10,383 nt of DNA from an uncultured Bilophila sp. (GCA_910585945.1 CAJUHZ010000065.1:1-10383), one strand, 5' to 3'; positions 1-6,361 are shown, counted from the first letter of the stretch. Numbers and translations: made by a program. The notes: generated by a model not told the origin, from the sequence alone.

Positions 1-103
1 CTGACAGGGATCACTAACTTATCCTTGGTATCGTGAAGGGGGGACGGTCACCCACGCCCTGCGGCGGGATGTTCTTTCCGGGCAAAGTGGGCTATCTTCA
101 GCG

Positions 104-131
104 GGCCGGCTTTCGGAAGCGCCGGCCTTTT
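104..131 (+). terminator. GC-rich hairpin followed by TTTT, upstream of hypD
   Basis: A perfect 7-bp stem (GGCCGGC at 104-110 with GCCGGCC at 121-127) closes a 10-base loop, and TTTT follows at 128-131. This is the shape of a short intrinsic terminator. It lies 36 bases before the hypD start codon, so it either ends a transcript entering from the left of the window or acts as an attenuator in the hypD leader. The T run is short and the surroundings are rich in GCCGGC repeats, so the fold could be coincidental. I saw no supportable gene in bases 1-103. Confidence 0.35.
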
Positions 132-167
132 CCGCCGGCGCGGCCGGCGTCTTTTGGAGAACGAGCC

Positions 168-1271
168 ATGTCCACACGTCCCGCCCCCACCCTGCACGAT
201 CCGGCGTTGTGCCGGGCGCTGACGCGCCGTCTTGAAGATCTGCTCCAGCGCATGGCCACGCCCCGGCTTCGGTTCATGGAAGTGTGCGGCACGCACACCG
301 TAGCCATTTTTCGGGGCGGCTTGCGCGCCCTGCTGCCTGAAGGCGTGACCCATCTGACCGGCCCCGGCTGCCCTGTCTGCGTTACGGACGACAGCGAAGT
401 CGCCGCCTTTCTCAAGCTGGCGGAACAACCCGGCGTCATTCTGGCCACCTTTGGCGATCTTATGAGAGTGCCCGGCCCGGACGGCCTCTCGCTCAAACAT
501 GCCCAGGCCGCGGGCGCGCGCATTTCCGTGATCTATTCGCCGCTGGACGCCCTGTCCCTGGCGGCCGCGCACCCGCAGGATCTGGTGATCTTTCTCGGCG
601 TCGGCTTTGAAACCACAGCCCCGGCCACAGCCGCGACCATCCTCACGGCCGAACAGCGGGGCATCGACAATTTCGCGGTCTGCACCTGCCACAAGCTCGT
701 GCCGCCCGCGCTGGCGGCCCTGCTGGCCGATGCCGAAAACGGCATTGACGCCTTTCTCCTCCCCGGCCATGTCTCCACCGTGCTCGGCCCCGCTCCTTAC
801 GAGTTCATCGCGCGCGACTGGAGCCGCCCCGCGATCATCGCGGGCTTTGAACCGGCCGATATCCTGGACGGGCTTTGCCGTATGGCCGCCCAATATGTGG
901 ATGGAAACATTCGGGTGGAAAACGCCTACCCCCGCGCCGTTGGCGAAGACGGCAACCCCAGGGCGCGATCCGTCGTGGATCAGGTTTTTCAGGTGTGCGA
1001 CGCTTCGTGGCGCGGCCTTGGCCGCCTTGCGGACAGCGGCCTTGCCCTGCGCCCTTCCTATTCCCGCTTTGACGCGCTGGATCGGCTCGGCATCCGCCCT
1101 CCGGCGGTCCGGCCCATCCCCGGTTGCCGCTGCGGCGATGTGCTCCGCGGCAGGCTCGCGCCGGATGCCTGCCCGCTTTTCGGCACGGCGTGCACGCCAT
1201 CCTCGCCCGTAGGCCCCTGCATGGTCTCCACCGAGGGAAGCTGCGCGGCCCAGTACAATTACGGAGTGTGA
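168..1271 (+). CDS. hypD: Hydrogenase maturation protein HypD
   Basis: HypD works with HypC in the cytoplasm to assemble the Fe(CN)2CO group that is inserted into NiFe-hydrogenases. The protein has 367 residues, close to the usual family length. All the hallmark motifs are visible: MEVCGTHT at 38-44 with Cys40, GPGCPVC at 65-71 with the redox pair Cys68/Cys71, GFETTAP at 146-152, HVSTV at 201-205 and GFEP at 226-229. A C-terminal cysteine set (C320, C322, C335, C342, C351, C359) is where the family binds its 4Fe-4S cluster. The frame is open further upstream to about base 33. I chose the ATG at 168 because GGAGA sits 7 bases before it and the homologous region begins soon after, while the upstream residues are Arg/Pro-rich and look non-coding. 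No other hyp gene or hydrogenase gene is visible in the window, so its HypC partner must lie elsewhere, perhaps to the left. The family assignment is very secure. Confidence 0.97.
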   Translation: MSTRPAPTLHDPALCRALTRRLEDLLQRMATPRLRFMEVCGTHTVAIFRGGLRALLPEGVTHLTGPGCPVCVTDDSEVAAFLKLAEQPGVILATFGDLMRVPGPDGLSLKHAQAAGARISVIYSPLDALSLAAAHPQDLVIFLGVGFETTAPATAATILTAEQRGIDNFAVCTCHKLVPPALAALLADAENGIDAFLLPGHVSTVLGPAPYEFIARDWSRPAIIAGFEPADILDGLCRMAAQYVDGNIRVENAYPRAVGEDGNPRARSVVDQVFQVCDASWRGLGRLADSGLALRPSYSRFDALDRLGIRPPAVRPIPGCRCGDVLRGRLAPDACPLFGTACTPSSPVGPCMVSTEGSCAAQYNYGV

Positions 1272-1396
1272 TCAGCTCCTTGCGGGAACAGACGCCGCCG
1301 GAGAGCGGAACGTGGCTTCAGTTTGGACTCCTGGAAGCTTCTCGCCCCCACATGGCGGTCCGCCGCTTTCAAACTGCCTCACCACCGGGGAGCGAA

Positions 1397-2278
1397 CTAC
1401 TGCCGCTCCGCCTCTTCCGGAGAGAGGCGGCCGGCTTCCGCCTCCCGAATGGCCCATTCTTCGATCAGCCGTGCCTCGTCCGCGGCGTACGGGGCAAACT
1501 CCTCCCGGACGCGCGCGCTTTCGCTTTCGGACAGCGCCCTCCAGCGCTGCCCGGCCGCGTTGCGGAAAAGAACGCTCTGGTTCCAGAAGACATGCAGACG
1601 CTCGTGCTCAAGGCTTTCGGCAAAATCCCGCCTTTTGCCGGGGGCGGCCGCAAGAATGTGGGTGATGAGGCCGGCAGGGACGAAACGTCCGTTTTCCACC
1701 CGCAACGCGCCGTCCTGAATCAGAAAGCCGACCAGTACAAGTTCCTCCTGGGACAGCGCCTTGAAGCGGCCGGCAAAGGCGTCGTTCAGCCAGGCGCAAA
1801 CCTGCTCCATGCTGTAGTGGTAACTCTGCGCCACGGCGCTCAGGCGCGAAAGCGTCATCCTGGGTTCTATATCGCCGCTGTGCAGGGCAAGGCCGTAGGC
1901 GGCCCGCGCCAGATCCCGACTGTTGGCGTAGTGCAGCTCGTACGTCACGGCGCGATAGCGCCACGCCCAGGAAAAGGCCCTCAGCCGTTCGCCCGGCCCA
2001 TCCGCCGTCTCCTCACCGAAGATGCGCCCGGGCAGACCTGGTCCGCCCCTGTGCAGAACAGGATCGCCCTTGGCAAAATATCGGCTCCAGGGTTCGGCGG
2101 AACGAGTGGCCTCGGCGGCCGGGGCCGTCTGGGAGGCCGAGGGACGCGGCGTGTCCGCCAGCGCCGGAGCAGTGGCCGAAAGCGCGTGAACCGGCGCAAC
2201 GGCGCACACAATCGCCCCGAAGGGGAGCAACAGCCACAACGCAAGAAGCGGGCGTTTCATGCCCGAACCGAAACTCAT
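1397..2278 (-). CDS. Exported protein of unknown function with an HExxH motif
   Basis: I do not recognise this 293-residue protein. It begins with a clear signal peptide: Arg9 and a hydrophobic stretch at about 11-30, ending in VHA|LS at about 32, then an Ala/Pro/Thr-rich linker to about residue 65. It is therefore expected in the periplasm or outside the cell. The rest is a globular, helix-rich domain. At 225-229 it reads HERLH, which fits the HExxH zinc-peptidase signature, and several acidic residues that could supply a third ligand follow (E259/E260 in REEFAPYA, E268, E273/E274). Peptidase activity is an inference from this short motif alone. The ATG at 2276-2278 is preceded by AAGGGA at suitable spacing. 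A second ATG six codons later has no clear ribosome site. The gene converges on hypD, leaving 125 bases between the two stops and no clear terminator. Confidence 0.75.
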   Translation of the reverse strand: MSFGSGMKRPLLALWLLLPFGAIVCAVAPVHALSATAPALADTPRPSASQTAPAAEATRSAEPWSRYFAKGDPVLHRGGPGLPGRIFGEETADGPGERLRAFSWAWRYRAVTYELHYANSRDLARAAYGLALHSGDIEPRMTLSRLSAVAQSYHYSMEQVCAWLNDAFAGRFKALSQEELVLVGFLIQDGALRVENGRFVPAGLITHILAAAPGKRRDFAESLEHERLHVFWNQSVLFRNAAGQRWRALSESESARVREEFAPYAADEARLIEEWAIREAEAGRLSPEEAERQ

Positions 2279-2398
2279 TGCATATATCCCTTGAGTGCTT
2301 CATGCGGATCGCTCCGCCGAAAAACTCCGCTTTTTCGCGAACGATCCTGCACAACAATTTCCGTATGATGCTGAAGGATTATTAAGTGGTTTTTGGAG

Positions 2399-2563
2399 TC
2401 AGCCCTCATGAAAACGCCTGCTGCAAAGCCGTCTTTTTGCGTCCGGCGGCGTTACAAGGCCAACATTGACCTTGCGGCAGGTTCAATACAACTTCGCCCA
2501 ATGTTTGCCCCTTGCCGGCCGGAAAAAACGGCTTTTTGCGGACGGCATTTTAATGAGGGCTGA
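2399..2563. repeat. 165-base imperfect palindromic element, MITE/ERIC-like
   Basis: The ends are perfect 11-base inverted copies: TCAGCCCTCAT at 2399-2409 and ATGAGGGCTGA at 2553-2563. The pairing continues inward, with 18 of 20 outer positions matching. It then resumes with small gaps: 2423-2432 pairs with 2528-2539, 2442-2446 with 2519-2523, and 2462-2468 (AACATTG) with 2499-2505 (CAATGTT). The whole segment could therefore fold into one long hairpin on either strand. Symmetry stops exactly at the outer ends. It fills the gap between two minus-strand genes. The architecture matches non-autonomous mobile or extragenic palindromic repeats, but I see no convincing target-site duplication and no second copy in the window, so its mobility is inferred. 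A 51-codon frame (2408-2563, plus) runs across it and is probably a by-product of the symmetry. Confidence 0.7.
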
Positions 2564-2579
2564 GCCTTAGACTCATTCA

Positions 2580-2596
2580 CGGCGCTTTTTGCGCCG
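2580..2596. other. Short perfect hairpin downstream of the 162-residue exported-protein gene
   Basis: CGGCGC at 2580-2585 and GCGCCG at 2591-2596 pair perfectly around a TTTTT loop. The hairpin lies 76 bases beyond the stop codon of the minus-strand gene at 2673-3161 and 17 bases outside the palindromic element. Neither strand has a T run after the stem, so it is not a standard intrinsic terminator, though it could still mark a 3' end. Confidence 0.35.
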
Positions 2597-2672
2597 CGCC
2601 AGACGTGCGCTGACGGCAGAAGTCATTCCACAGGATCATGAAACAGCTTCCGGAAATATGGGGGCGGCGCGC

Positions 2673-3161
2673 CTACCGCTGTTGCAGCGGAGCAGCGCCA
2701 AGCCCTTTCCACTGCAAACGCGACGCCGCGACGCCGCGCTCGGTCAACTCCTGGTAGACCTCCTCGCCGGCCTGCTCCCACTGAAGCAGGTGGGAGCCGT
2801 CCTCAGCCACCCTGTATTTGTCGAGGTGGATTTTCCAGTCGGGGTTACGGAGCAGCAGGACGGCGAGTTCTTCTGCCGTATGCAGCGACTGGAGCTGACG
2901 TTCGCTTGCGGCCAGCCCGCGTTCCAGTTTTTCCGTCGCGGCGATGATTTCTTCCAGTTGTTTTTCCAGCCCGGGGGCATAACTGAAACGGGTTGACGCC
3001 GGATTCTCTCCGGAGAGCGGAGCCTCACCCGCCCCGGTTCCGTCCGCCGGGGCGGCAAGGGCGTCGTCGCCCGAGTAGGCAGGTTCGGCGGCCATGAGAG
3101 CCGCCGGGGCCGCGCACAGGCACGCCAGAACCAGCACGATAAAGGAAAACAGTGTTCGCAT
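2673..3161 (-). CDS. Exported coiled-coil protein with a degraded OmpA-like C-terminal half-domain
   Basis: The 162-residue product starts with an export signal (R2, hydrophobic to about 23, candidate cleavage around LMA-AEP). VLAC at 11-14 makes a lipoprotein signal possible but less likely, because the hydrophobic stretch continues past it. Residues about 60-100 look like an amphipathic or coiled-coil helix. The C-terminal part, about 101-160, follows the second half of an OmpA/Pal peptidoglycan-binding domain: NPDWKIHL resembles the strand before GHTD, then a helix QAGEEVYQELTERGV, then SRLQWKGLGAAP, which resembles the SRL..kGyGe..P strand of OmpA-like proteins. The peptidoglycan-contacting positions are not there: GHTD is replaced by LDKYRV, and the Arg of LSxxRA by a Gln-containing stretch. 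The final NRRVE strand is also missing. GGAAGC precedes the ATG at a suitable distance. It stands alone. A periplasmic location is well supported; the function is unknown. Confidence 0.7.
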   Translation of the reverse strand: MRTLFSFIVLVLACLCAAPAALMAAEPAYSGDDALAAPADGTGAGEAPLSGENPASTRFSYAPGLEKQLEEIIAATEKLERGLAASERQLQSLHTAEELAVLLLRNPDWKIHLDKYRVAEDGSHLLQWEQAGEEVYQELTERGVAASRLQWKGLGAAPLQQR

Positions 3162-3230
3162 ACGATGCTTCCGGCCGGCCCCCCTCAGAATGAACCGGGG
3201 ACGCCGTATTCAGGACGTTTTGGTCACGCC

Positions 3231-3259
3231 AGTATGCTCTTGTACCGGTGAAAAGGCAA
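3231..3259 (-). promoter_or_regulatory. Candidate sigma-70 promoter for the 162-residue exported-protein gene
   Basis: On the minus strand TTGCCT (3254-3259) and CATACT (3231-3236) are separated by exactly 17 bases. Each box matches 4 of 6 consensus positions. Transcription would start near 3224, about 60 bases before the start codon at 3161. The gap 3162-3388 holds nothing else I can support. Confidence 0.35.
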
Positions 3260-3388
3260 ATCCGCTCGACGCCTGGCAGGGCGGCAGGGCGTTTCCTCCC
3301 CCTTTGCGCTCCTGACCCGCCGCTCATACGTTCCGGACACGCGGAAACGGGCGGCCGTGGAGTCCCTCCCGGGCATCAGGCATGTGCC

Positions 3389-3425
3389 CAAAAGGAAAGG
3401 CGCTCACGAAATTTTCGTAAGCGCC
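3389..3425 (-). terminator. Intrinsic terminator of tRNA-Lys
   Basis: On the minus strand a 13-bp stem (GGCGCTTACGAAA with TTTCGTGAGCGCC, one G-T pair, stem at 3399-3425) is followed directly by TTTCCTTTT at 3390-3398. It begins about 10 bases after the CCA end of the tRNA, so it almost certainly ends that transcript. Confidence 0.88.
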
Positions 3426-3435
3426 TGAAATCTCC

Positions 3436-3511
3436 TGGTGGGACGTGCGGGGATCGAACCTGCGACTCTCTGCTTAAAAGGCAGATACTCTACCTACTGA
3501 GTTAACGTCCC
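3436..3511 (-). tRNA. tRNA-Lys, anticodon TTT
   Basis: The 76-base gene folds into a full cloverleaf. The acceptor stem GGGACGT/ACGTCCC is perfect over 7 bp. The D arm is ACTC/GAGT, the anticodon stem is TCTGC/GCAGA around loop CTTTTAA (anticodon TTT, lysine), and the T loop is TTCGATC. The discriminator base is A and the 3' CCA is encoded. The T stem GCAGG/CCCGC contains one A-C mismatch at its middle pair, which is slightly unusual. It has its own promoter and terminator, so it is a single-gene unit lying between unrelated protein genes on the same strand. Confidence 0.97.
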
Positions 3512-3525
3512 ACAGGCAGGAACGG

Positions 3526-3554
3526 ACCATAGCTCTGGCGTCGGGTCTTGTCAA
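3526..3554 (-). promoter_or_regulatory. Sigma-70 promoter of tRNA-Lys
   Basis: On the minus strand a perfect -35 box TTGACA (3549-3554) is followed after 17 bases by TATGGT (3526-3531), which matches 4 of 6 -10 positions. Transcription would begin near 3519, about 8 bases before the mature 5' end at 3511. Placement, spacing and a consensus -35 box are typical of a strong tRNA promoter. Confidence 0.8.
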
Positions 3555-3639
3555 CCCATTGAAGCGTATCGCGCCCTGGTTTGCTCTGTCCGCCGTCGTG
3601 CGATCGGCCCGCCCCGCGCCGTCTCCCGAGCGGGAAAGC

Positions 3640-3966
3640 TCAGCGCATGGCCTGGCCGACAGCCTGGCCATACCCGCGCATACGGCGCATCTGTTCCTTT
3701 GATTGATTGAGCTGATCCCGGATCTGCCGCTTCAGGGCGCGTCCTTCCTCAAAGAGAAGTTCTTGCAGATCGCGGAGCGCAAGGAGACGGGAGCGCAGTT
3801 CTCCGCAATCGTTTTCCCGCCTGGCCCATCCCCGTTCCATAAGATCCGCCCGCCGCTCGCACAGTTCCGAGGCCAGATCCACATCACCGGCCCGCAGCGC
3901 GTCAAGCTCGCGCGCACCCACCTGCAACGCCTCGTCAAGCAGCTCCGTAGCGCATGTTTCGGCCAT
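3640..3966 (-). CDS. Small helical protein, possible FliT/FlgN-like flagellar chaperone
   Basis: The 108-residue product is almost wholly helical and highly charged, with no signal peptide or membrane segment, so it should be cytoplasmic. Residues 22-48 (LDALRAGDVDLASELCERRADLMERGW) resemble the first helical hairpin of FliT/FlgN-type export chaperones, and the C-terminus is basic (QMRRMRGYGQAVGQAMR). This is a resemblance in character, not a firm family match. I chose the ATG at 3964-3966 over an upstream in-frame ATG at 3997-3999. GAGGG lies at the right distance, and this start sits one base after the stop of the upstream 201-residue gene (TGACATG), which points to translational coupling. 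The two genes are clearly one operon. Other possibilities are a structural partner of the upstream protein or an unrelated small helical protein. Confidence 0.72.
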   Translation of the reverse strand: MAETCATELLDEALQVGARELDALRAGDVDLASELCERRADLMERGWARRENDCGELRSRLLALRDLQELLFEEGRALKRQIRDQLNQSKEQMRRMRGYGQAVGQAMR

Positions 3967-3967
3967 G

Positions 3968-4573
3968 TCACGCCCTCTGATTCTGCCGGATGGTTTCACG
4001 CAGGGACTGAATGATCTGCTTCCAGTTTTCGGACGCGGGGATCAGTTCGTATTCCAGAAGGTCGGCAAGCAAAATCCAGTCCTCGCTTTCCAGCACCTCA
4101 CTCATTTCGCCAAGCAGGCCCGAGATCTGCTCCACATTCGCGCTGAAGGCGCCGGCTTCGCCCAGGGTGAATTCGGAACGCAGCACGCCCACCATGGAAA
4201 TGAAATCGCGTGTGACGTCCAGCAAATCCTGAAAAAGTTCAAGAGCTTCTTCGTTTTCGCCCTCACGGAAGAGCCGGGCGACCTGACGGCTCCCGCCGCT
4301 CATGATTTCATTCACCTTGTACAGTTCGCCCGCGATGTTCAGGGCCATTTCACCGAACGGCACGGAACGGATTTCCACGGAAGAAATGGCATCGGCGGCA
4401 ATGTCTTCGGCCTGATGGGGGTACAGTTCGGAAAAAACTTCATCGTTGAGCAAAACATCGGTGACAATGCGGTTGTCCAGCCGGCTGTCGCTCGAAGCAC
4501 GCACCAGGATTTCTTCCAGATTGGCGAAGTTCTCAATCCGGAGATTGGTATTGGCGCCGTCGATGGTGATCAT
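3968..4573 (-). CDS. Acidic helical protein of unknown function, possibly flagellum-associated
   Basis: The 201-residue cytoplasmic protein begins MITIDGANTN after a very good ribosome site, AGGAGG 7 bases upstream. The frame is open further back to base 4681, but that part lacks a ribosome site. The N-terminal 70 residues are mixed alpha/beta (LRIENFANLEEILVRA). The rest is mostly acidic helix, including ALELFQDLLDVTRDFISMVG at 110-129 and DWILLADLLEYELIPASENW at 165-184. I recall the second segment as a pattern found in uncharacterised proteins near flagellar genes, but cannot name the family with certainty. It is coupled to the small helical gene downstream (one base between stop and start) and follows a family 9 glycosyltransferase gene 132 bases upstream. 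A sigma-54-like site in that gap fits flagellar-type control. A role with flagellin or another flagellar export substrate is inference. Confidence 0.78.
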   Translation of the reverse strand: MITIDGANTNLRIENFANLEEILVRASSDSRLDNRIVTDVLLNDEVFSELYPHQAEDIAADAISSVEIRSVPFGEMALNIAGELYKVNEIMSGGSRQVARLFREGENEEALELFQDLLDVTRDFISMVGVLRSEFTLGEAGAFSANVEQISGLLGEMSEVLESEDWILLADLLEYELIPASENWKQIIQSLRETIRQNQRA

Positions 4574-4628
4574 ATGTCTGCCTCCTGATCCCTCGCGGGG
4601 GAATTTTTTGCTTGGTGTTCCTGCAATA

Positions 4629-4644
4629 TGCAAAAGGCGTTCCG
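4629..4644 (-). promoter_or_regulatory. Candidate sigma-54 promoter for the 201/108-residue gene pair
   Basis: On the minus strand the site reads CGGAAC-GCCTT-TTGCA. It has GG and GC exactly 10 bases apart, as sigma-54 requires, and matches 9 of 11 positions of TGGCAC-N5-TTGCA, with a perfect -12 half. The predicted start is near 4618, which gives a leader of about 45 bases carrying the AGGAGG ribosome site. No activator site could be recognised in the short gap. Confidence 0.45.
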
Positions 4645-4705
4645 CATTCCCGGCCTTTGTTGGCGCACGGCCGCCGCGCATGAACGAATGCCGCGCTTTC
4701 CGCGA

Positions 4706-6334
4706 TCATTCCCCGGGGGCGAGCGCCTCTGCCCAGGCATGAGCCATGCCCCCAAAGCATTCCGCAAACGCCATGACCGAGGCAAGATCCTCGCCGCGCT
4801 TTTGCAGGGCGACTGTCCACAGGCGGTTCAGCGCGTCGAATGCGTTCCGTTTGTCCTCCGTCTGCAAGAGGGTGGCGATGCGCGCCGCCGTGCCAAGGAA
4901 GCGCTTCCCGCCTTGCGGCAGGGTTCCCGCGGTCAGCGCCTGCCCCTGCTGGACAAGCAGGCCGCACAAGGCTTCCAGCCGCGTCAACTGCTCGCGCAAT
5001 TCGCCCCGGCGTTCGGCCGGCAGACAGCGGACCAGCGCCGCATCCCCGGCGGGAAACGGCAAAAAGCGCCGGGACGCGCCCGGGCACGACAGGGGCGCAT
5101 CGGCCGCGTCAAGGAACTGACGATAGAAATGCCGCTGCATCCGCAGCCACACGGAGCGTTCTTCCCGCTCGTGACCCGAGAGGGAACGCAAATCCAGAAA
5201 GCCGGCCTTGTCCCGCGTGGTCAGCCAGACTCTGGCCAGGGCTTTTGTGCGCGCGGGGAGTTGATCCGGCCAGCGGCCCGCAAGCAGCCGCTCCTGCACA
5301 AGCGGCCAGATCGCGGCCGGCGTCAGGCGTTCGCGGCAGGCTCCGCCTTCGGGACAGGGCACGCTGAAGTCGCACGGGTGGCAGGGAAGCGCCGGCTCCA
5401 CGCAACAGCAGTCTTCCAGACAGGGGCCGGTGTCCCACGGCTGCGCGGTCGCCAGAAAAAGAGCCAGGGACGGCGTCCCAAGCCCGGCGGCCAGGTGCAT
5501 GGTGCCTGTATCATTGGTGATGAGCAGACGGCTGAGCACGAGCACGGCCGACAGTTCTTCAAGCGACGTCCGGCCGATCAGGTTCACGGCGGGAGAACCG
5601 GCCGCCTGATAGGCCGCCCCCAGTTCCCGCTCGTCCGGCGCGCCTACCAGAACCGGCATGACGCCGCAGCGTTCGCGCACAAGGCGGCCAATAGCCGCAA
5701 AGTGCGCCGTGGGCCACCGGCGGCGCGCATCGCTCGCGCCAAGCTGGAACGCCATGTAGCCGCCGGGCGGCGTGCCGCCCGCTTCTCCGGCCAAAAGCTG
5801 TTTCACGGCGTCCAGCACGCGCGGGGAGGGACGGCGCAAGGCGAAACGGAACGGCACATCGCCCACGCCCGCGGTCTTGCGGAAGGTGTCGGCAAGATTG
5901 TAGGGGCTGCACCCGCGTTTGCGGGTGGAGGCTTCCAGAAACGCGCCCCACAGCGTCCCGTTGTCCCCAAAGCCCTGCTCGTCCACGGAAAAACCGCCGA
6001 CAGGGCCGGAGCCTGCCAGCAGGCGGGCGAGCAGCCTCGCGCTGAGGGTGGACGTGAGATTGAGCACCCTGTCGGCCGCGAAGCGACGGACCGCCATGCC
6101 GAAATCGCTCAGCACCGCCGCGCTTCGCCTCCAGTCCGCATCCAGCGTGGCCAGCAGCCTGCCCCCGGGCAGGGGAAAAAGCGCCTGAACGCCGTCCAGC
6201 AGAGCGGCGGCTTCGGCAAAATTGTCCAGACACGCGAAGCCGACTTCATGCCCGCCGTCCGCCAGGGCATGGACCACGGGCTGCGTCTGCAACACGTCAC
6301 CGAACCGCGTCAAATTGATGATGAGTACGCGCAT
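4706..6334 (-). CDS. Family 9 (heptosyltransferase-like) glycosyltransferase with a C-terminal extension
   Basis: Residues 1-350 of this 542-residue protein form a GT-B fold of the ADP-heptose:LPS heptosyltransferase family (GT9). It opens with MRVLIINLTRFGDVLQTQP, the family's N-terminal nucleotide-fold signature. FQLGASDARRRWP at 196-208 and TNDTGTMHLAAGLGTP at 273-288 are the two conserved motifs of the donor-binding half. A cysteine cluster (C305, C309-311, C318, C321, C327, C333) follows and may bind metal. Residues about 355-542 are a further helical domain that a typical heptosyltransferase of about 350 residues does not have. The sugar acceptor could be lipopolysaccharide core or, given the neighbours, flagellin; the sequence does not decide. 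The start at 6332-6334 is fixed by the N-terminal motif although no clear ribosome site precedes it. It lies 175 bases downstream of ettA on the same strand. Confidence 0.9.
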   Translation of the reverse strand: MRVLIINLTRFGDVLQTQPVVHALADGGHEVGFACLDNFAEAAALLDGVQALFPLPGGRLLATLDADWRRSAAVLSDFGMAVRRFAADRVLNLTSTLSARLLARLLAGSGPVGGFSVDEQGFGDNGTLWGAFLEASTRKRGCSPYNLADTFRKTAGVGDVPFRFALRRPSPRVLDAVKQLLAGEAGGTPPGGYMAFQLGASDARRRWPTAHFAAIGRLVRERCGVMPVLVGAPDERELGAAYQAAGSPAVNLIGRTSLEELSAVLVLSRLLITNDTGTMHLAAGLGTPSLALFLATAQPWDTGPCLEDCCCVEPALPCHPCDFSVPCPEGGACRERLTPAAIWPLVQERLLAGRWPDQLPARTKALARVWLTTRDKAGFLDLRSLSGHEREERSVWLRMQRHFYRQFLDAADAPLSCPGASRRFLPFPAGDAALVRCLPAERRGELREQLTRLEALCGLLVQQGQALTAGTLPQGGKRFLGTAARIATLLQTEDKRNAFDALNRLWTVALQKRGEDLASVMAFAECFGGMAHAWAEALAPGE

Positions 6335-6344
6335 GACGGAAGCG

Positions 6345-6361
6345 ATGCATGATCCGGGCCA
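6345..6361 (-). promoter_or_regulatory. Candidate sigma-54 promoter abutting the glycosyltransferase gene
   Basis: On the minus strand the site reads TGGCCC-GGATC-ATGCA-T. GG and GC are 10 bases apart, and 9 of 11 positions match TGGCAC-N5-TTGCA. The predicted start falls at about 6335, next to the ATG at 6334, so the transcript would be almost leaderless. That would fit the missing ribosome site. The region is very GC-rich, so a chance match is possible. Confidence 0.35.

Noticed and set aside
33..167. N-terminal extension of HypD upstream of the ATG at 168.
   Set aside because: No homology to HypD, Arg/Pro/Gly-rich, contains the hairpin, while the ATG at 168 has a good ribosome site.
1319..1376. 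Inverted pair CAGTTTG/CAAACTG between the convergent hypD and HExxH genes, considered as a bidirectional terminator.
   Set aside because: The 44-base loop is too long, the stem only 7 bp and there is no T run on either strand.
1124..2368. A 414-codon plus-strand frame overlapping the end of hypD and running opposite the HExxH gene.
   Set aside because: It overlaps two better-supported genes, lacks a ribosome site and has an Arg-rich composition typical of shadow frames.
2408..2563. A 51-codon plus-strand frame (MKTPAAKPSFCVRRR...) with GGAG 9 bases upstream, spanning the palindromic element.
   Set aside because: It starts and stops within the inverted ends, its stop TGA is forced by the terminal repeat, and the repeat structure explains the sequence better. 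No recognisable domain. A conserved protein in relatives would overturn this.
4628..6352. A 574-codon plus-strand open frame opposite the glycosyltransferase gene.
   Set aside because: Low-complexity Arg/Gly/Gln-rich translation with no recognisable motif. It is a GC-rich antisense shadow of a gene with clear GT9 motifs.
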